This document shows, one piece after another, positions 23,375-35,510 of a DNA stretch of 64,000 bases. The position numbers were made by a program, and so were the translations under genes. Origin of the DNA: Prostheceraeus crozeri (taxonomy: Eukaryota; Platyhelminthes; Polycladida; Euryleptidae); the NCBI GenBank assembly GCA_907163375.1, contig CAJQUW010006363.1, positions 1,505,501 through 1,569,500 on the forward strand, written 5' to 3'. Numbering within the stretch: position 1 is the stretch's first letter; each line of letters begins with the position of its first letter. Below the pieces are notes generated by a model. That model was not told the DNA's origin. It saw only the letters and a list, made by a program, of their open reading frames with translations, and did not search any database.

Positions 23375-25018
23375 CAGAGGCGTCGCTAAGGACACATCAT
23401 GGGGGGGTGTTTGCTAAATTTTACCTGATTTACAACTAAGAACCAAAATTTACCTGATTATTGCACACACGCATACTCACACACACATTCCAACATGTTT
23501 CATGATTATATCCTGCAGAAGAGGTACCTAGTCATCTAATCGGCCGGAAATGACGCCTATAAATGAAAAATAATTTAATTGGTGGTTCATACGAATATTA
23601 TTCATATTGAGTAGTCTCGACTGCTAATGAAATTTTCGATGGTGTTTGCATCGAGAAAGTTAACACGCTGTTAACAATAAATCTCTACGCACAGAGAGGA
23701 CGGTGTGCCTTATTCATACCGTGCGCTTTCCGCGGTGCGCGTGTGACTGACGCGGTATGAGGAAGGTTCGATGAAATCCACCGTAGAGATGACGTCATCT
23801 CCTCAAGGGACAACGCAATAGACAGAACTTATATGAATCAACGGCTAAATATACATGTACATGTACACTACACAGCTAGGCAGAATGAGTTGCAGGCGTT
23901 TCAGCGTCAGGTGATTCAGTGCCAATATTCACTGGCCACATTATAGGTAGGGTACTGGAATTACATTTCAATTGCACTTAGATATTTTAAATTTAGCAGA
24001 GCTAACTCACATCGCCTTATGCTCCAATTTTTAAGAAAATGCGAGGCGACTGTTCCTCCCACAGAATTAGATTCATCTGCGCGGGCTTCGGTTTCCTAGA
24101 AAGGAAGAGTTATATGTAACCTTAATATCGAAATGGTACATCACAGAATTAGACAACTTGCTCCTTCTCGAATGGATAATTCGTGTATCGCTTGCTATTG
24201 GAAATGGCAAACAATAAGCTGTCAGCAGAGGACAACAGAGCCAGTGAGAGATGCGTGCGTGCTGTGATATCACTCCTCGCACACACCAAAACACACATCG
24301 ATGCCTGGCTTCCATTCAATGTATGCACCATACAGTGAGCAATGCCGAGGAGAGGATGTGAAATCATCAAGTGAACTAATTTTCGTACGCCTGCTACTTT
24401 CTTTAATGATGATCGGAAGGGCCAATATTATGGAGAAAACGTGTGGGCAATGATCTGAATTCTTCGAATCTGAAGGAATTTTGGCAATCGAAGCACTTTG
24501 CTGGAACTCACATTAATCCTTTTAATCCTCACATTCACATTTATCACTTTTTTCCTATCTCTGTAAGGTATAAGGAATTCCTTTTTGCCCACCTAATAGG
24601 TTCCTCAATGTGCCGTCCATCACATTCATTGATCACACTTCTAGCAAACCGAAGCAGATAAACAAAATATTTAATTCTGTGGTTCCTCCTGCTCGCATAT
24701 ACGGTCATCCCGGGTAGAGGTCGTTTTTAGCGCGCTATGTTTGACCGCTTTCGCGTGACAAATCAATATCATCGACAGCAACTAACCATATACTTTCTGG
24801 TGTCTAGAAAGGGTAAGAATTTCCCGACATTATGAATTGTTTTTGTGACAAGACGTGTTTTTGTGGCTAAGAACAACGGCAGTGAATATTGGAGCTGAAT
24901 CGCCGGCAAACCGGCGGTTTACCTGACATTTCTCATTTTACCTGAATCTTTTAATAATTTCATATTGGGGGGGGGGGTGTCACGGTCCCCCACACCCCCC
25001 CCGGTCGCGACGCCTCTG
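23375..25018. mobile_element. Middle hAT-like element of the nest
   Basis: Ends are CAGAGGCGTCGC and its near-perfect inverse, with a perfect 8-bp duplication CATGCTAG at 23367-23374 and 25019-25026. Both subterminal regions have ACCTGA words and G- or C-homopolymer runs (about 23400 and 24967-25003). It is 1644 bp long including the inner element, and non-coding. Confidence 0.87.
24060..24681. mobile_element. Inner hAT-like MITE (long form)
   Basis: Ends are CACAGAATTA and its inverse, with a perfect 8-bp duplication GTTCCTCC at 24052-24059 and 24682-24689. The terminal 30 bases on each side also make up two tiny relatives, at 31214-31274 and 60485-60543, so this 622-bp copy is the longest family member in the window. 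No transposase is encoded. Confidence 0.87.
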
Positions 25019-25976
25019 CATGCTAGTCGTGGGCTCAGACGGAGCGAAAGAGAGGTGCGTTTGAGGCAGCAAGCGCACGCGCCCGCACCAATATTGGCTT
25101 TCTCGATAGACATAATGCTTTGCCTTCTCCCATTTATACAATGAAATTCTACGTTATTCTTGATCGAGGCTCGGTACCTAAATATAGAAACGGAAGTGCT
25201 GTTCCTGTCCTTCGTTTCTCGTCGGAGAGGTCAGTACGTCAACAGTAGCAGCTGACTGACGTTCAGATAACACTGCTATCAGATGATGAGCGTTGGCGAA
25301 TGAGTGCAGAGTAATGCATCAGACTCGAACACCCAGATTCCGTAGAATTTCATAATTTGTTTTTACGTGATTGATGTTACGCTATGTTCAATACTGCAGA
25401 TGAGCTCATAACCACGCCTTTCATCCGAAGGGAATATACTGAAAAGATGACAGTCGTCAAGCAAGGTAGGCCAACACCTGATATAAAAATTGAAAGTACT
25501 CACAGAGGAAGAAATAAGAAATACAAGTTCAAGTTTTATATTTACTCGCTACAAATGATGTATGTGACATCATGATGTATGTACACAATGCATTTTAATG
25601 TATCAAAGTTCAAACACATGAGTGGCTGACCAGCCGTGAGAAACGCAAGAAACTGTTTCCCTTCCTCCCTTTTCTCTCGAGAAAATGTGGTATGAACAGA
25701 GAGGATATAGTAATCTCAGCTCCTTGAGTCAGGCGGTTAGGCGACATCAGCAATCAACTTCTCATGTGCACATTCACTTCGCATTAAAAAATGTTCGGGA
25801 AATTGTTATTGAAAATTCATCTTTAATGAAAATTTATGTTATAACATAAAAATGTCTGGTATAGAAATAGTGTTCCAATGCCGAGCGAAGGACTATGGAA
25901 GCACGCGACGCCACTGATTGTATTCTACTTGATTTTCACAGAATATTTGAATGTTGTTCAGTCATGTAAAACCATA

Positions 25977-27328
25977 TAAGGTGGGTGCATGAGGTGAATA
26001 AGGCCCAGCTGGTAATAAGGCCCACTTGCTAGATCTCGGAAACTGCTTAACGAATTTAAGCGCAACAAAAAAGAAATGAAAATATAACTAATTTCAAATA
26101 AGTGTCAGAAGTTTTATCGATTTTGGTCCAGTGGATTAGATTCTACAGCATCTAAAAAAAATACATTCAAATTTCTTCTTTGATCTAATATTTGCTCTTC
26201 ATTTGTTCAAGGATTTCATATACAAAATATTGGTGTAGATGAGCTCTTAACATGGAAAATTACCTCTGGCGTATCCTATCTATGACCTTATATAGTAGTT
26301 TGATTTTTGAGTTCGGGAAGGTACGAAAAAACACTGATTATAAAACGATGTCAATGTAGCCAATGAGGCCCATACAAAATGCTGGTAATAAGGCCCGGGC
26401 CTATCACAGTATAATCAGTACTCCGAAAATCCAACGAAAGTGAGATCCACGTAAACGTAAGCGTAGTCTGACGTAGAAAGCACAACTACTTACAAAAGAA
26501 CTTTTTACTAATAAAAAGCGCTTTAAGCAAGCACCTGTTCTATCCAAGAAGCAAAACAGTAGGCCCAAGCTTAGTTATAGAAAAGATGAGCAAGCTGGCA
26601 ATTAATAGTGGGATTGCAAAATTTGCGACGAAGATGAAAAGTTAGATAGGCCTATGAGACAGTGTATATCATGTGATGACTAATTGGACACTTAATTGAC
26701 TACATTGTGTTGGTTTAAGTCATGGAAGTGACGAAGATGAGTTCTTGTTTGTCCTGACTGTTCCAGTGCAGGCCTATAAAGTCTGTGTCTATGACTGATA
26801 ATATAATAGAGAGATTATACAATACCAAATACATTACCATATACAAGGTTTCACGATCATATAGTTATTTTTTCCTCGTGTTAAAAACATCCTTTGTTTT
26901 TCAATAACAGTCGATGTATTTGAATGAACAATTTTGGATTCTTTTTTACATAGGCGCTTAACTTAAGTCCTAACTCTGAATTACAAGAACATATTAGATC
27001 TAACCTCATTATATCAATTTGCGTACCAGAGGGTGAATACAATCCATTGTACATAGCCAGATGTTAGAAATGACTTATAAGCTGCATAAATTGAATACAT
27101 TACATAGAAACGAAAAAGGGCCTTATTACTTACACGTGTCGGTAATAAGGCCCACTCGGTGATTTTTCATCTTTTTGCTCGTACACCAGAAGTTTCGCAA
27201 TAATCGGCATGAACTTCTCACACATGTCAACTGCCCAGAAATAGATAATTTGAATATGAATTCGTAGCATTTAATCAAAAATTCAAGACTGTAGAGCTCT
27301 AAGTCTGTATTCACCTCACGGCACCTTA
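25977..27328. mobile_element. DNA transposon with TAAGGTG ends
   Basis: The left end TAAGGTG...GAGGTGAATA is matched by the inverse at the right end, and TA flanks both sides. Subterminal copies of GGTAATAAGGCCCA occur at about 26010, 26385 and 27140 (and partly near 26000). The interior is non-coding. A TA duplication is compatible with the mariner/pogo side of DNA transposons, but two bases are weak evidence. Confidence 0.6.
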
Positions 27329-27330
27329 TA

Positions 27331-29323
27331 AAATTATAGCGAAATTGACAAATTGCAGGCTAATGAACATGTCAAGTGAATCAGATAGAAAATAACAACG
27401 ACAACAACTTCTACTGAAATTTGAAGAACGAAATTGACACAGTGGGTTCAATCGAAATGTTCTTCAATATTTTCATGGATAGTATTTTTAGTAATTGCAA
27501 AAATGTGCTGGGCTATCGTATTCACTATGCAGATTACAGACTTGAAAAAAGTGAATAAAGGCATTAATAAGAAAACAATATAGCGATCGTGTCAACCAAT
27601 GAGAAACCAGAATTAGAAGATTTCAAATGCGTGTTGGAGAGACAGCAGCTGTCGTGAAATTTTATAAATTCAGGTATTCTTTCGTATTGCTAGGGGTTGG
27701 TAATGGCAAAGCGGATGGTATAAACATTTGCATCATGTTATTCAGAGACATCTCTGGCTAGATGCATAGGCTATACATAAGCTATGATTTAGAAAGATAT
27801 TCCAGCCACGCTAGACATTCCTCAACATGCCACCTGAGAAATAGTTTTCGACACTTAAACACGCGCTATTCCAATAGGCATCTTTAAGTTTAAACTACAT
27901 AACAGCGTTGAATTCGATCGATCGATCCATTAATTATGGAAATAGCTGTGCGCCCTCTGCAGCATACTCATTTCCCGAGTCAATTAAGAAATGCTATGTC
28001 AAAAACATATAAGGCGTGGGCCTAAACTTTTCACTTTTACGCGCACGTGTCAATCGATAGGCCTATGCATTGGAAATTTCGTCGTAGCAAAATATAATCA
28101 GGAAACCCCGAAAAATCCGTAATTTATTTCAATCTTACCGGTAATTTACCACACTTCAAACACTAATTGCTATCATGAAGTCAAATTCGTGTGCATTTCT
28201 GCTAAAGTGCAAAAATTTGCATATGGCACTGTTATAGATATTTTTATGTAGCATGTATTCGCATCTTCGGCATTAGATTATTCCAAATTTCGTTTTTCCT
28301 GAGTTAGCTACCTAATCGCGCGATCACTTGGTTGTTTCTAAAAGTTAAATTAGCAGTTAAAGTTTTCCGTCTTTGCTAGAACCCGCATGTTATCTGCGGC
28401 CAGAGCACTTTCGCTCATGAGTTCGAAACGTGGCAAGACGAGTTGCAGTCGAGATAAAGATGTTGCGTTCCTTCTAAAGAACGTAATTTGTGTCATTTGC
28501 TAATTTACGCAATGTTGTAAGGAAAAGGTTGGAATATTTAATACCTGACCAGTGGGCAGCACCTTTTCGTCATTTTTGGAAAATAGGAATCGCCATGTAT
28601 CAAACCTTAAGGTCCCATTCCATATACAAGAACGATATGGGTCTGCAGGTAACTGAGATTCCTGACCCTGGCATATCATCTTCATCGTGCATGACCCTGG
28701 CAATTGTGTTTTCAATCGGCTAGGCCTATGTGGTGAATCCCACGAACTTTTATTGATATATTTTTCAGAATCACGACATGAAATATAAATTCTCCGTAAC
28801 ATAGCATGTGCAGGCCTATAGAATAGCAAAATATTGAAAACTTTCGCAAAAATCACTCATACTAATTATTTTTTCAACCTTCGATTGGATCATTTTGGGT
28901 TATAAAATATAGTAACACAATTTCTAAAAATAATGATTATATTGAAAAATATCACGATCTGAATGCTTCTATGAGAAAGTTCACAACAATTTAGAAGTCA
29001 TATACAAAAGTACAAATAACACTTAAGAATATCAAATCCTTCTGCTACAGTATTTCAAAGGTTTTCACCAAAAATCTAAATCTTTCAATGAATCATCTGT
29101 TGATACTGAAGGTTTGAGTTCAGACTATTCACCGCTTGATGAATTTGATCAATTTTCAACATCGCATGCGTAATCTTCGACTGCATTTCACACATTTTGA
29201 GGTAGGAGACATTTATGCCTGTCATGTGCGGTGAGTTTTGATATGTTTAGTTTCGGTTCTCATTCAAGAATCTTGAAAGAATTGTCAAAGCCGACAATGG
29301 CCGTCGATCACCGAAGTCATGAA
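27331..29323. other. 3' flank of annexin gene, no other gene
   Basis: This includes the likely 3' untranslated region just left of the annexin stop (below 29324) and unstructured AT-rich DNA. Short overlapping frames on both strands at 28490-28856 were judged not to be genes. Confidence 0.4.
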
Positions 29324-29449
29324 TCATTCCTTAATGAGGTTTAGAAGGGTTGATTTCCAATCTGCAGACCCGAGATTGGCATTGACGTCGTCGTATAACT
29401 TCGTCTCGTGGATCTTTGCATACATCGTCTTTATCTTTGCCAAATCAAT
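29324..29449 (-). CDS. Annexin-like, last exon (second half of repeat IV)
   Basis: After acceptor CTGATTTCAG the exon reads IDLAKIKTMYAKIHETKLYDD, then a short stretch, then WKSTLLNLIKE and a stop at 29324-29326. It is the end of annexin repeat IV: IDL-x-x-IK begins helix C and the W-x-S/A-x-LL motif ends helix E. It starts in phase 0, matching exon 51194-51300. The usual KALL...LCG ending is replaced by STLLNLIKE. The intron before it is 21.7 kb and holds the Polinton. Confidence 0.85.
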   Translation of the reverse strand: MDLAKIKTMYAKIHETKLYDDVNANLGSADWKSTLLNLIKE

Positions 29450-31213
29450 CTGAAATCAGAAACAAACATGAAAGCAAACCAAGATGACAGCTTTAATTCC
29501 GAATAATGCCTGGATCAGACATTGAGGGATCTATTGTAAATAACTGAGATAGATTGAAGTTTTCGATCAAAGCCTGAACCGTAAACGTGATGTCATCCTT
29601 CTCGTGAAAAGTTCTTCTATTGCACAACAGTGCAGAATTTATCACAGGCATACAGATGAATGTGCTAAACCGATAGTTTATGTAGGCTATAGAAAACTTC
29701 AGTCCATTTTTAGAAACTTTGATTTATCGGCTATCCGCCAAATGTCTAGTTTCAAAAATTTCACCTGTTTGATTGTAGTGTAGGTAATGGTTATTAGTAA
29801 TTACTATATATGAATAAAATAGGCGCATTGATATTTATAAGGGGATTTTCAAATTCTTAGATTATCGAACTAGCTAGTGATAATTCACTGTTCGAAGTAA
29901 GATCGTATGAGAGGTACACATGCATGTTTGCACGCGTACAACTAATGTGAAAATCGTTTTTGTTTCATTTGACAAATGTGATTTTTAATCAGTAATTAAT
30001 CCATTACTTAACTTCAACTTGTCATTATACTTCATTTCTCATTTCAGTTGCGTTTAATTTTGAGATTAGCATGGTTTTGCGTCCATGCTACTTTTGTGTT
30101 GCATGGACAAATTCGATAAGTACAGATTGCCATCCATGTACGGTATGCTAGACAACACAGTAGCAGCAGGGGCGTAAAAACATTTTCAATCCAAGCGAAT
30201 TTTAACATCAAAGACTGCCGAGAAGGAAAATGAAGTATAACGACAAGTTTGAGATGCTATCATGGATATTTACTTCTGACGATTGGCAACGGCCATGAAA
30301 GAGTTTGGGTAATTCCTCATTTTTCTAGTCACTTGCTTGCGATTTTACTTTTCTTTAATTACTGATTCATGTACGCTGCGCCGGCGTCTGAAGCCTCCAT
30401 TAACATCATTTGCTCATTGTGCTGCCTTCATTTGAGATGAGCAGATTGCCATGTACCGTATATCAGGCAACACAGCAGTAGTATAAGCAGAAAAACATGC
30501 TTATTTCAAATGCGGTTTGTGTTGTGTCAAATCGTTCATTACAAACCTGAATCTTAAGTATATTCATTAATTGCAAAATTACTGCAATGTACCGAGCATA
30601 TAATCTATATGTACATGTCAATATATGAAAGAACTCTCAGCAGGCTTCATCTGATATTCAATTCAAACATGCACCCAATTAATAATGAAGTTCACTTTTT
30701 TCATTAGGAAGTAACAGCACTAATCAGCAATGACGCGGTGATACCATGCAAATTTAATTTCTTTTTTGGTCAACAAAATTTATTCCTCTTAGTAAAACTA
30801 CGAATAATTTTGATGTTTCCTCTGGCTGTGTGTGTAACCATAACGCTCTCAAACATGCAGTGCGAAGACAATCTTAAATATTCGCACTATATCATGTCAT
30901 ATTTTTCAGTAGAAGTAGAAATAGCATCACATTCATAATGATGTTGCACTGAATTTATGCATCATAATTACATGCATTGAACATTGGACCTCAATATCTG
31001 AATGCTGTATTTTTCATAGACTTGATTTTTTAACAAAGCGATTTGAGATTTGATCAGAGCCGTAAATTTGATTGATAATTCTCATCTCTTGAGCTTTCTT
31101 CCTATATACGAGTAGCTGTCGCTGATCAGGAAACTAGAATATTAAGACACAGAGAGTACACACATTTAAAGCCAACAGAGGAAATGCTATTCTTCCTGTT
31201 TATAGGGAACAAT
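29450..31213. other. Annexin intron, left part
   Basis: Intronic. Two diverged segments near 30100-30190 and 30440-30500 share CAGATTGCCAT, GTACGGTAT/GTACCGTAT and CAACACAG words, suggesting an old duplication. No coding signal was seen. Confidence 0.45.
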
Positions 31214-31274
31214 CACAGAATTAAATATTTTGTTTATCTGCACCGAAGCACGCGCAGATGAATCTAATTCTGTG
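31214..31274. mobile_element. Mini hAT MITE (61 bp)
   Basis: CACAGAATTA at the left and TAATTCTGTG at the right, with an 8-bp duplication GGAACAAT/GGAACAAC (one difference) at 31206-31213 and 31275-31282. It consists only of the two termini of the family seen in full at 24060-24681, in the opposite orientation. Confidence 0.8.
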
Positions 31275-31357
31275 GGAACAACAGTCGGTATTCCTTCTCT
31301 GAAATTGTCGTTGTGAGATCATTCTTTCTCATTTGCGTGAATAATGCGTGTTAATAC

Positions 31358-33673
31358 CAGGGCTGTGGAGCCGATGCGTTATCTCATCGGCTCCGGCTCC
31401 GGCTCCACGACACTGATGTGAAAGGCTCCGGCTCGGTTCCGGCTCCGGCTTCAAATTCAGGTTCTATCTATGCTGGTTATCCTGGATCCGTTGAACGGGT
31501 TTTTTGGATAACGGTGTGGCCTTTAGAGGCTTGCTACAATCATCAAATTAGTTTTCATTAACAAGCAACGACTTAAGTTAATAATAAAAATGATAATAGC
31601 CTAATATAATGACAAATAACATACTTGTCATATATTTTTGCATGAATTGACTATCTCTGAAAGATAAAATAAAGTTATAGCCAGGATTGGTTAAATTAGA
31701 TAAAGATCTCCCGCACTGGCTAAATATAAATTGGCCTAGCCTGCAACCAGTCTACTACGAGGCTACATTAAATAAGACCACATGAGTGATGATGATATAC
31801 CTAATTAGCCGTCACAGGGGCCGAATAGTAGTATAAGCTTTTTAACAAAGCTTGAATATGAAATTGGATAGCGCATGCCTCTAAATAGCTTATAGGGCCT
31901 GTATCTACTCGAACATGGAAAGGGTATCGGCTATATAGCCAAATATACCGTATCAATAAAGATATCAATTGCTTTATTGAATATCAAAGTGTATATAGGC
32001 TAGCTTAGGTTGTTATTGTTATTTGTTATTGCCTTTATTCAATAGTCTGTTGGTCCATGAATAATATGATCGGTGGGTAGTCCACGACTCATCATCTGTA
32101 GAAATTGTAATTTAGATAGCCTCATTGCAGTGTAGGCTAGAAATGTGCAATTGAAAATTATACTTAAAAAAATTAAAGATATCTAATTTAGGACAAGTTT
32201 TGTAATTCTATGCAGCATACTTAATAAGTTAAGGTCTACCTTACATTATATTAATTTCGTATTTTTCATTATGGCGTTAAGTTGCACTAAATAATTCATC
32301 AATGATTCATGTATATTATTATATTCAATTTATGTATAACACATTACCACTATTCCTCTGATGATGGTTAGGCTGATGAAACTGAACTCGGAGTATCACA
32401 CAGTATGTTGCAGGGTGCTATGCATAATAAAAATTTGACTGCGAGCACCGAGCAGAAATCCCATCTACTTTGCTAGCTTTCGAATGCGCGTGCGGTTTAA
32501 TGTCACAGACAATAGAAAAGGGAGGTCAAAAGGCGCCTTTATTGAGAGCGTCTCAGTCTTTTTTTATTGTTTACATATAAGTCAGCATGATATCAGCATA
32601 AAGTGTTGACAGACGGAAAAATAATAATGAAAATTCTTGAAATCCACAGGTCTATGACATTTGGGGAAATATTATTACACGATACGGCTCTTGTGCAGTC
32701 CTCCCCCCCATTTTTTCTCTGGTCAAAAGATGCAGCACCATTGGATGTCCGTTTCAGCATCACCGGTTTGAGTGAAGCATTCCGTGCTGTTGTAAAAATC
32801 TACGTGGGTAATTGCGATGTCATGGTCCCAAACTTTGTCTGCAAGTCAACATTGTAATTTGCCTTCGGGTTTTTCGCATTGAAATATACCCTTTGAATTT
32901 TGAAGTCAAAGGAAATTCATTGTGAATGAGATACCTTTAAAATAATAGGGCGCTACTAGAAGTGGCTGGGTCGCTTATTGCTATAGCCATGTGAGGACTT
33001 GTAGTCAGGTCATTCGTGTGAGTGTGAAGAGTTATCCCTCCAATCAAAATTGATCAAATTGAATAATCGATTGTTTTGAAAAATGTAGGTGGGGGACTGC
33101 ACAAGAGCCTACAATACAATCTAAGGAGATTGGCATTGTCACAGATGCCAGTAGCTTCTGCCAGTAACCATACCGATAGATGATAGCCTACATAGTAACC
33201 GTATTAGATTTAAGACATTGCGCAAGAAATGTAGCTATATTATCTTTGCTGACTGAACTGGAAATGTGTACATAAATGACTGGCGACTTGTCTCTAGGAA
33301 TCTACAATCATCTAGTTAGCATGCATATAACAAGTCTTCAAATTAATGGATTTTGGAGAATACGTTGTCAATATGGAAATTAGTCTTACGAAACATATGC
33401 AATAAAAAAATATTACACATGTGTGTAAATATATAATAAATATAATACAAAAGAAGGCGGCAACTGCAAAGAAAGATATCGTGGAGGACAGATCATTGGT
33501 ATACTTAAATGATTTAATTTTTTTATGATGCCAATTAATAACTTTCAAAATTCTGGATTTATATCAAAGCTCAAACTATCGGAGCCGGAGCCGGAGCCTT
33601 TGTGATAAATCGGCTCCGGCTCCGACCAAAACCATCGGCTCCTTAAGGCTCCGGCTCCGGCTCCACAGCCCTG
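31358..33673. mobile_element. hAT element with GGAGCC-rich ends, non-autonomous
   Basis: Both ends are CAGGGCTGTGGAGCC, inverted, followed by many GGCTCC/GGAGCC repeats (31358-31450 and 33580-33673). The 8-bp flanks GTTAATAC and GTTCATAA agree at six positions. At 2.3 kb it could once have held a gene, but no transposase frame is left. It sits in the annexin intron. Confidence 0.82.
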
Positions 33674-33863
33674 GTTCATAATGCAACTTCTCTCTCAGGC
33701 CGTGTGTGCATAATTATCGAGTGATGTTCAGATTAATCGCACGCAACACGCACACGTACGTAAAAAAAACCGACGTACCGTTGAATGCAGCCAATATTTC
33801 TAGTACATTTTCATGAATAGAATTTGACTCACAGTCACTGATGTACTACAGGGTGTTCGCGAT

Positions 33864-34222
33864 GGGCACTACTGCAGTTTAGTGCACCCTCTTTTACCCC
33901 TACTGCAGTTTAGTGCACCCTAAAATGCATGTGAGAACAACATGATTTAATCAACAGAATGAATGCCGTTCGTTCTTCCCTATAGTTATAAATGAGTGTC
34001 TTTGTGTCTTCGTGTGTCTTCGTCTTCGTCTTCGCACATTACACCGAGCGCGCGCTTCGGTGTAATGTGCGTAGTCATCGTTTGCGGGAGAATGCGCCGT
34101 TGTTTTAGGGTGCACTAAACTGCAGTAGGCGCGTTTCCGTCTCTTTCATAGAGGGTGCACTAAACTGCAGTAGGCGCGTTTCCGTCTCTTTCATAGAGGG
34201 TGCACTAAACTGCAGTAGTGCC
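33864..34222. mobile_element. hAT-like MITE with internal minisatellite
   Basis: Ends GGGCACTACTGCAG and CTGCAGTAGTGCC are inverted, with the perfect 8-bp duplication TTCGCGAT at 33856-33863 and 34223-34230. The left part repeats the terminal word in direct orientation and the right part repeats it in a 45-bp minisatellite. A GC-rich hairpin (about 34033-34072) lies in the centre. Confidence 0.85.
34107..34222. repeat. 45-bp minisatellite, about 2.6 units
   Basis: Units start at 34107, 34152 and 34197. Each contains AGGGTGCACTAAACTGCAGTA, the end sequence of the MITE itself, so the repeat grew from its right terminus. Confidence 0.85.
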
Positions 34223-34421
34223 TTCGCGATGTTCCTGCGGATTTTAGTCACCACCACTATGGTACATAATATCGCGCATTAAGCTTTGTTATTCAAACCA
34301 TGGGGTGATTAGTGATATAAGCTATGCACACTTGACGAACAAGATGTGTTTTAATCGCATAAAATGGCGTTTTATTACATCGGCTATGCGAAAATCAATC
34401 ATATGCATTGAAGTGCATGTA

Positions 34422-34427
34422 TTGCTT
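34422..34427. other. Target-site duplication, left
   Basis: TTGCTT directly before the Polinton. The same six bases follow the element at 50224-50229. Six bases is the family value. Confidence 0.92.
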
Positions 34428-34965
34428 AGTAGTATAGGGTATAGGATTCGGCGCATCGCTTCGCTCAGCACCGAATCCCACACCTAGGTAGTTACAAAAA
34501 ATGAAAAAATACAAAAAAATAGGGTCCTCCTGAAATTTATAAAAAAACAGCTAAAATAGATACAAAAAATGAAAAAATACAAAAAAATAGAGTCCTCCTG
34601 AAATTTATAAAAAAAACAGCTAAAATAGATGCGAAAATAGGAAAGTACCTTAAAGTATGACCCATGAACAAAAATATTCATTTAAAAATGGAAGATGTAA
34701 AAACAAAAGAACCATCAGCCCCCTTATATCCTTCATTATCATATGAAATGGATATAGCAAAACACAAAGATAGAGTCAGGTACATGAAAGATAAGGAAGC
34801 CCAATTATTACTTAAACTAGAACATTATAATAAATTAAGAAAGAGATGGACGATAGCTAAGAATGTGACACAAGGCGTTGGTATATGTTTAACAATTTCT
34901 TTAGGCGCTCTCACTATTGTCATTTCGTCTGGCGTTCTTACAATTCCTGTTGTCGCTACAGTTTT
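34428..34965 (+). repeat. Polinton left terminal inverted repeat
   Basis: Matches 49687-50223 inverted, with about one length difference. It opens AGTAGTATAGGG. It includes a hairpin (GGATTCGG ... CCGAATCC, 34442-34477), a 68-bp A-rich unit present twice (34493-34629), and the first 100 or so codons of the protein gene whose full copy is in the right arm. Confidence 0.95.
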
Positions 34966-34969
34966 GTGA
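34664..34969 (+). other. Terminal-repeat copy of the 5' part of a Polinton gene
   Basis: Same sequence as the start of the 204-residue gene at 49988-49374, because that gene starts inside the terminal repeat. This copy reaches only as far as the repeat does. Any promoter inside the repeat would face inward on both sides. Confidence 0.85.
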
Positions 34970-35505
34970 TACAATTAGATTTTAGTTGCCAGCGCACTCA
35001 CATGACGACAAAACAATTGCAAACTGTCATCAGGTTGAAGATCGTTATGGCAACGGTGGCAATCTGTCATTATATCGTGTACGCTAGAAGCAAAGTTCTC
35101 ATTTGCAATGACCTCCGCCAGCAAACTAGAGAGAGAATTTTGTTGCTTCGTGGATCAAGTTGTGCCTCTTATTTCACCAGACCATCTTGATTTCTTCAAA
35201 ACGATATCAGCAAATTAAAGTGTTTGAAATAATCCGAGATTCATTCAAGGATGTTGACAGCAGCAATTTACCTGTATTTCTCGAGAAAAAGGATATTATA
35301 AGTACATCATCGTGCATATCTTCATTGAATAAACTCGATTCATTTTGTGATGAAGCATTTTACATATCTGGAAGATTTCATTGATCATGAGAAAGAAGAA
35401 GAAAAGCGAAGATTAGCAGAATCCATATTTGATTCACCCAATGTGCAACAAACTGAGCAACAACTTGTGCAGCATACTGGCCTCACGCAGGAATTAGAGG
35501 ACTTG
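34966..35505 (+). pseudogene. Unrecognised decayed coding stretch in Polinton
   Basis: Just inside the left arm are coding-like segments in more than one frame, ending in an acidic, glutamine-rich tail (ESIFDSPNVQQTEQQ). It appears to be a broken gene of unknown family, possibly a captured gene. It is the one part of the element that does not look whole. Confidence 0.4.
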
Positions 35506-35510
35506 TAAAC

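Larger units (their letters stand above)
23136..25916. mobile_element. Outer hAT-like element of a three-level nest
   Basis: Ends are CAGTGGCGTC and the inverse GACGCCACTG, with a perfect 8-bp duplication ATTGTATT at 23128-23135 and 25917-25924. Without the inner insertions it would be about 1.1 kb. It has no transposase frame. The middle element at 23375-25018 is inserted in it. Confidence 0.85.

Noticed and set aside
28490-28856. Overlapping frames on both strands as an exon
   Set aside because: A possible GTAACT donor exists on the plus strand, but there is no acceptor, partner exon or recognisable domain.
32603-32857. Frame inside the GGAGCC-ended hAT as a transposase remnant
   Set aside because: No hAT dimerisation or catalytic motif is visible.
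34966-35505. Tyrosine recombinase or other known Polinton accessory gene
   Set aside because: No catalytic motif of any such family is visible; left as unrecognised and decayed.
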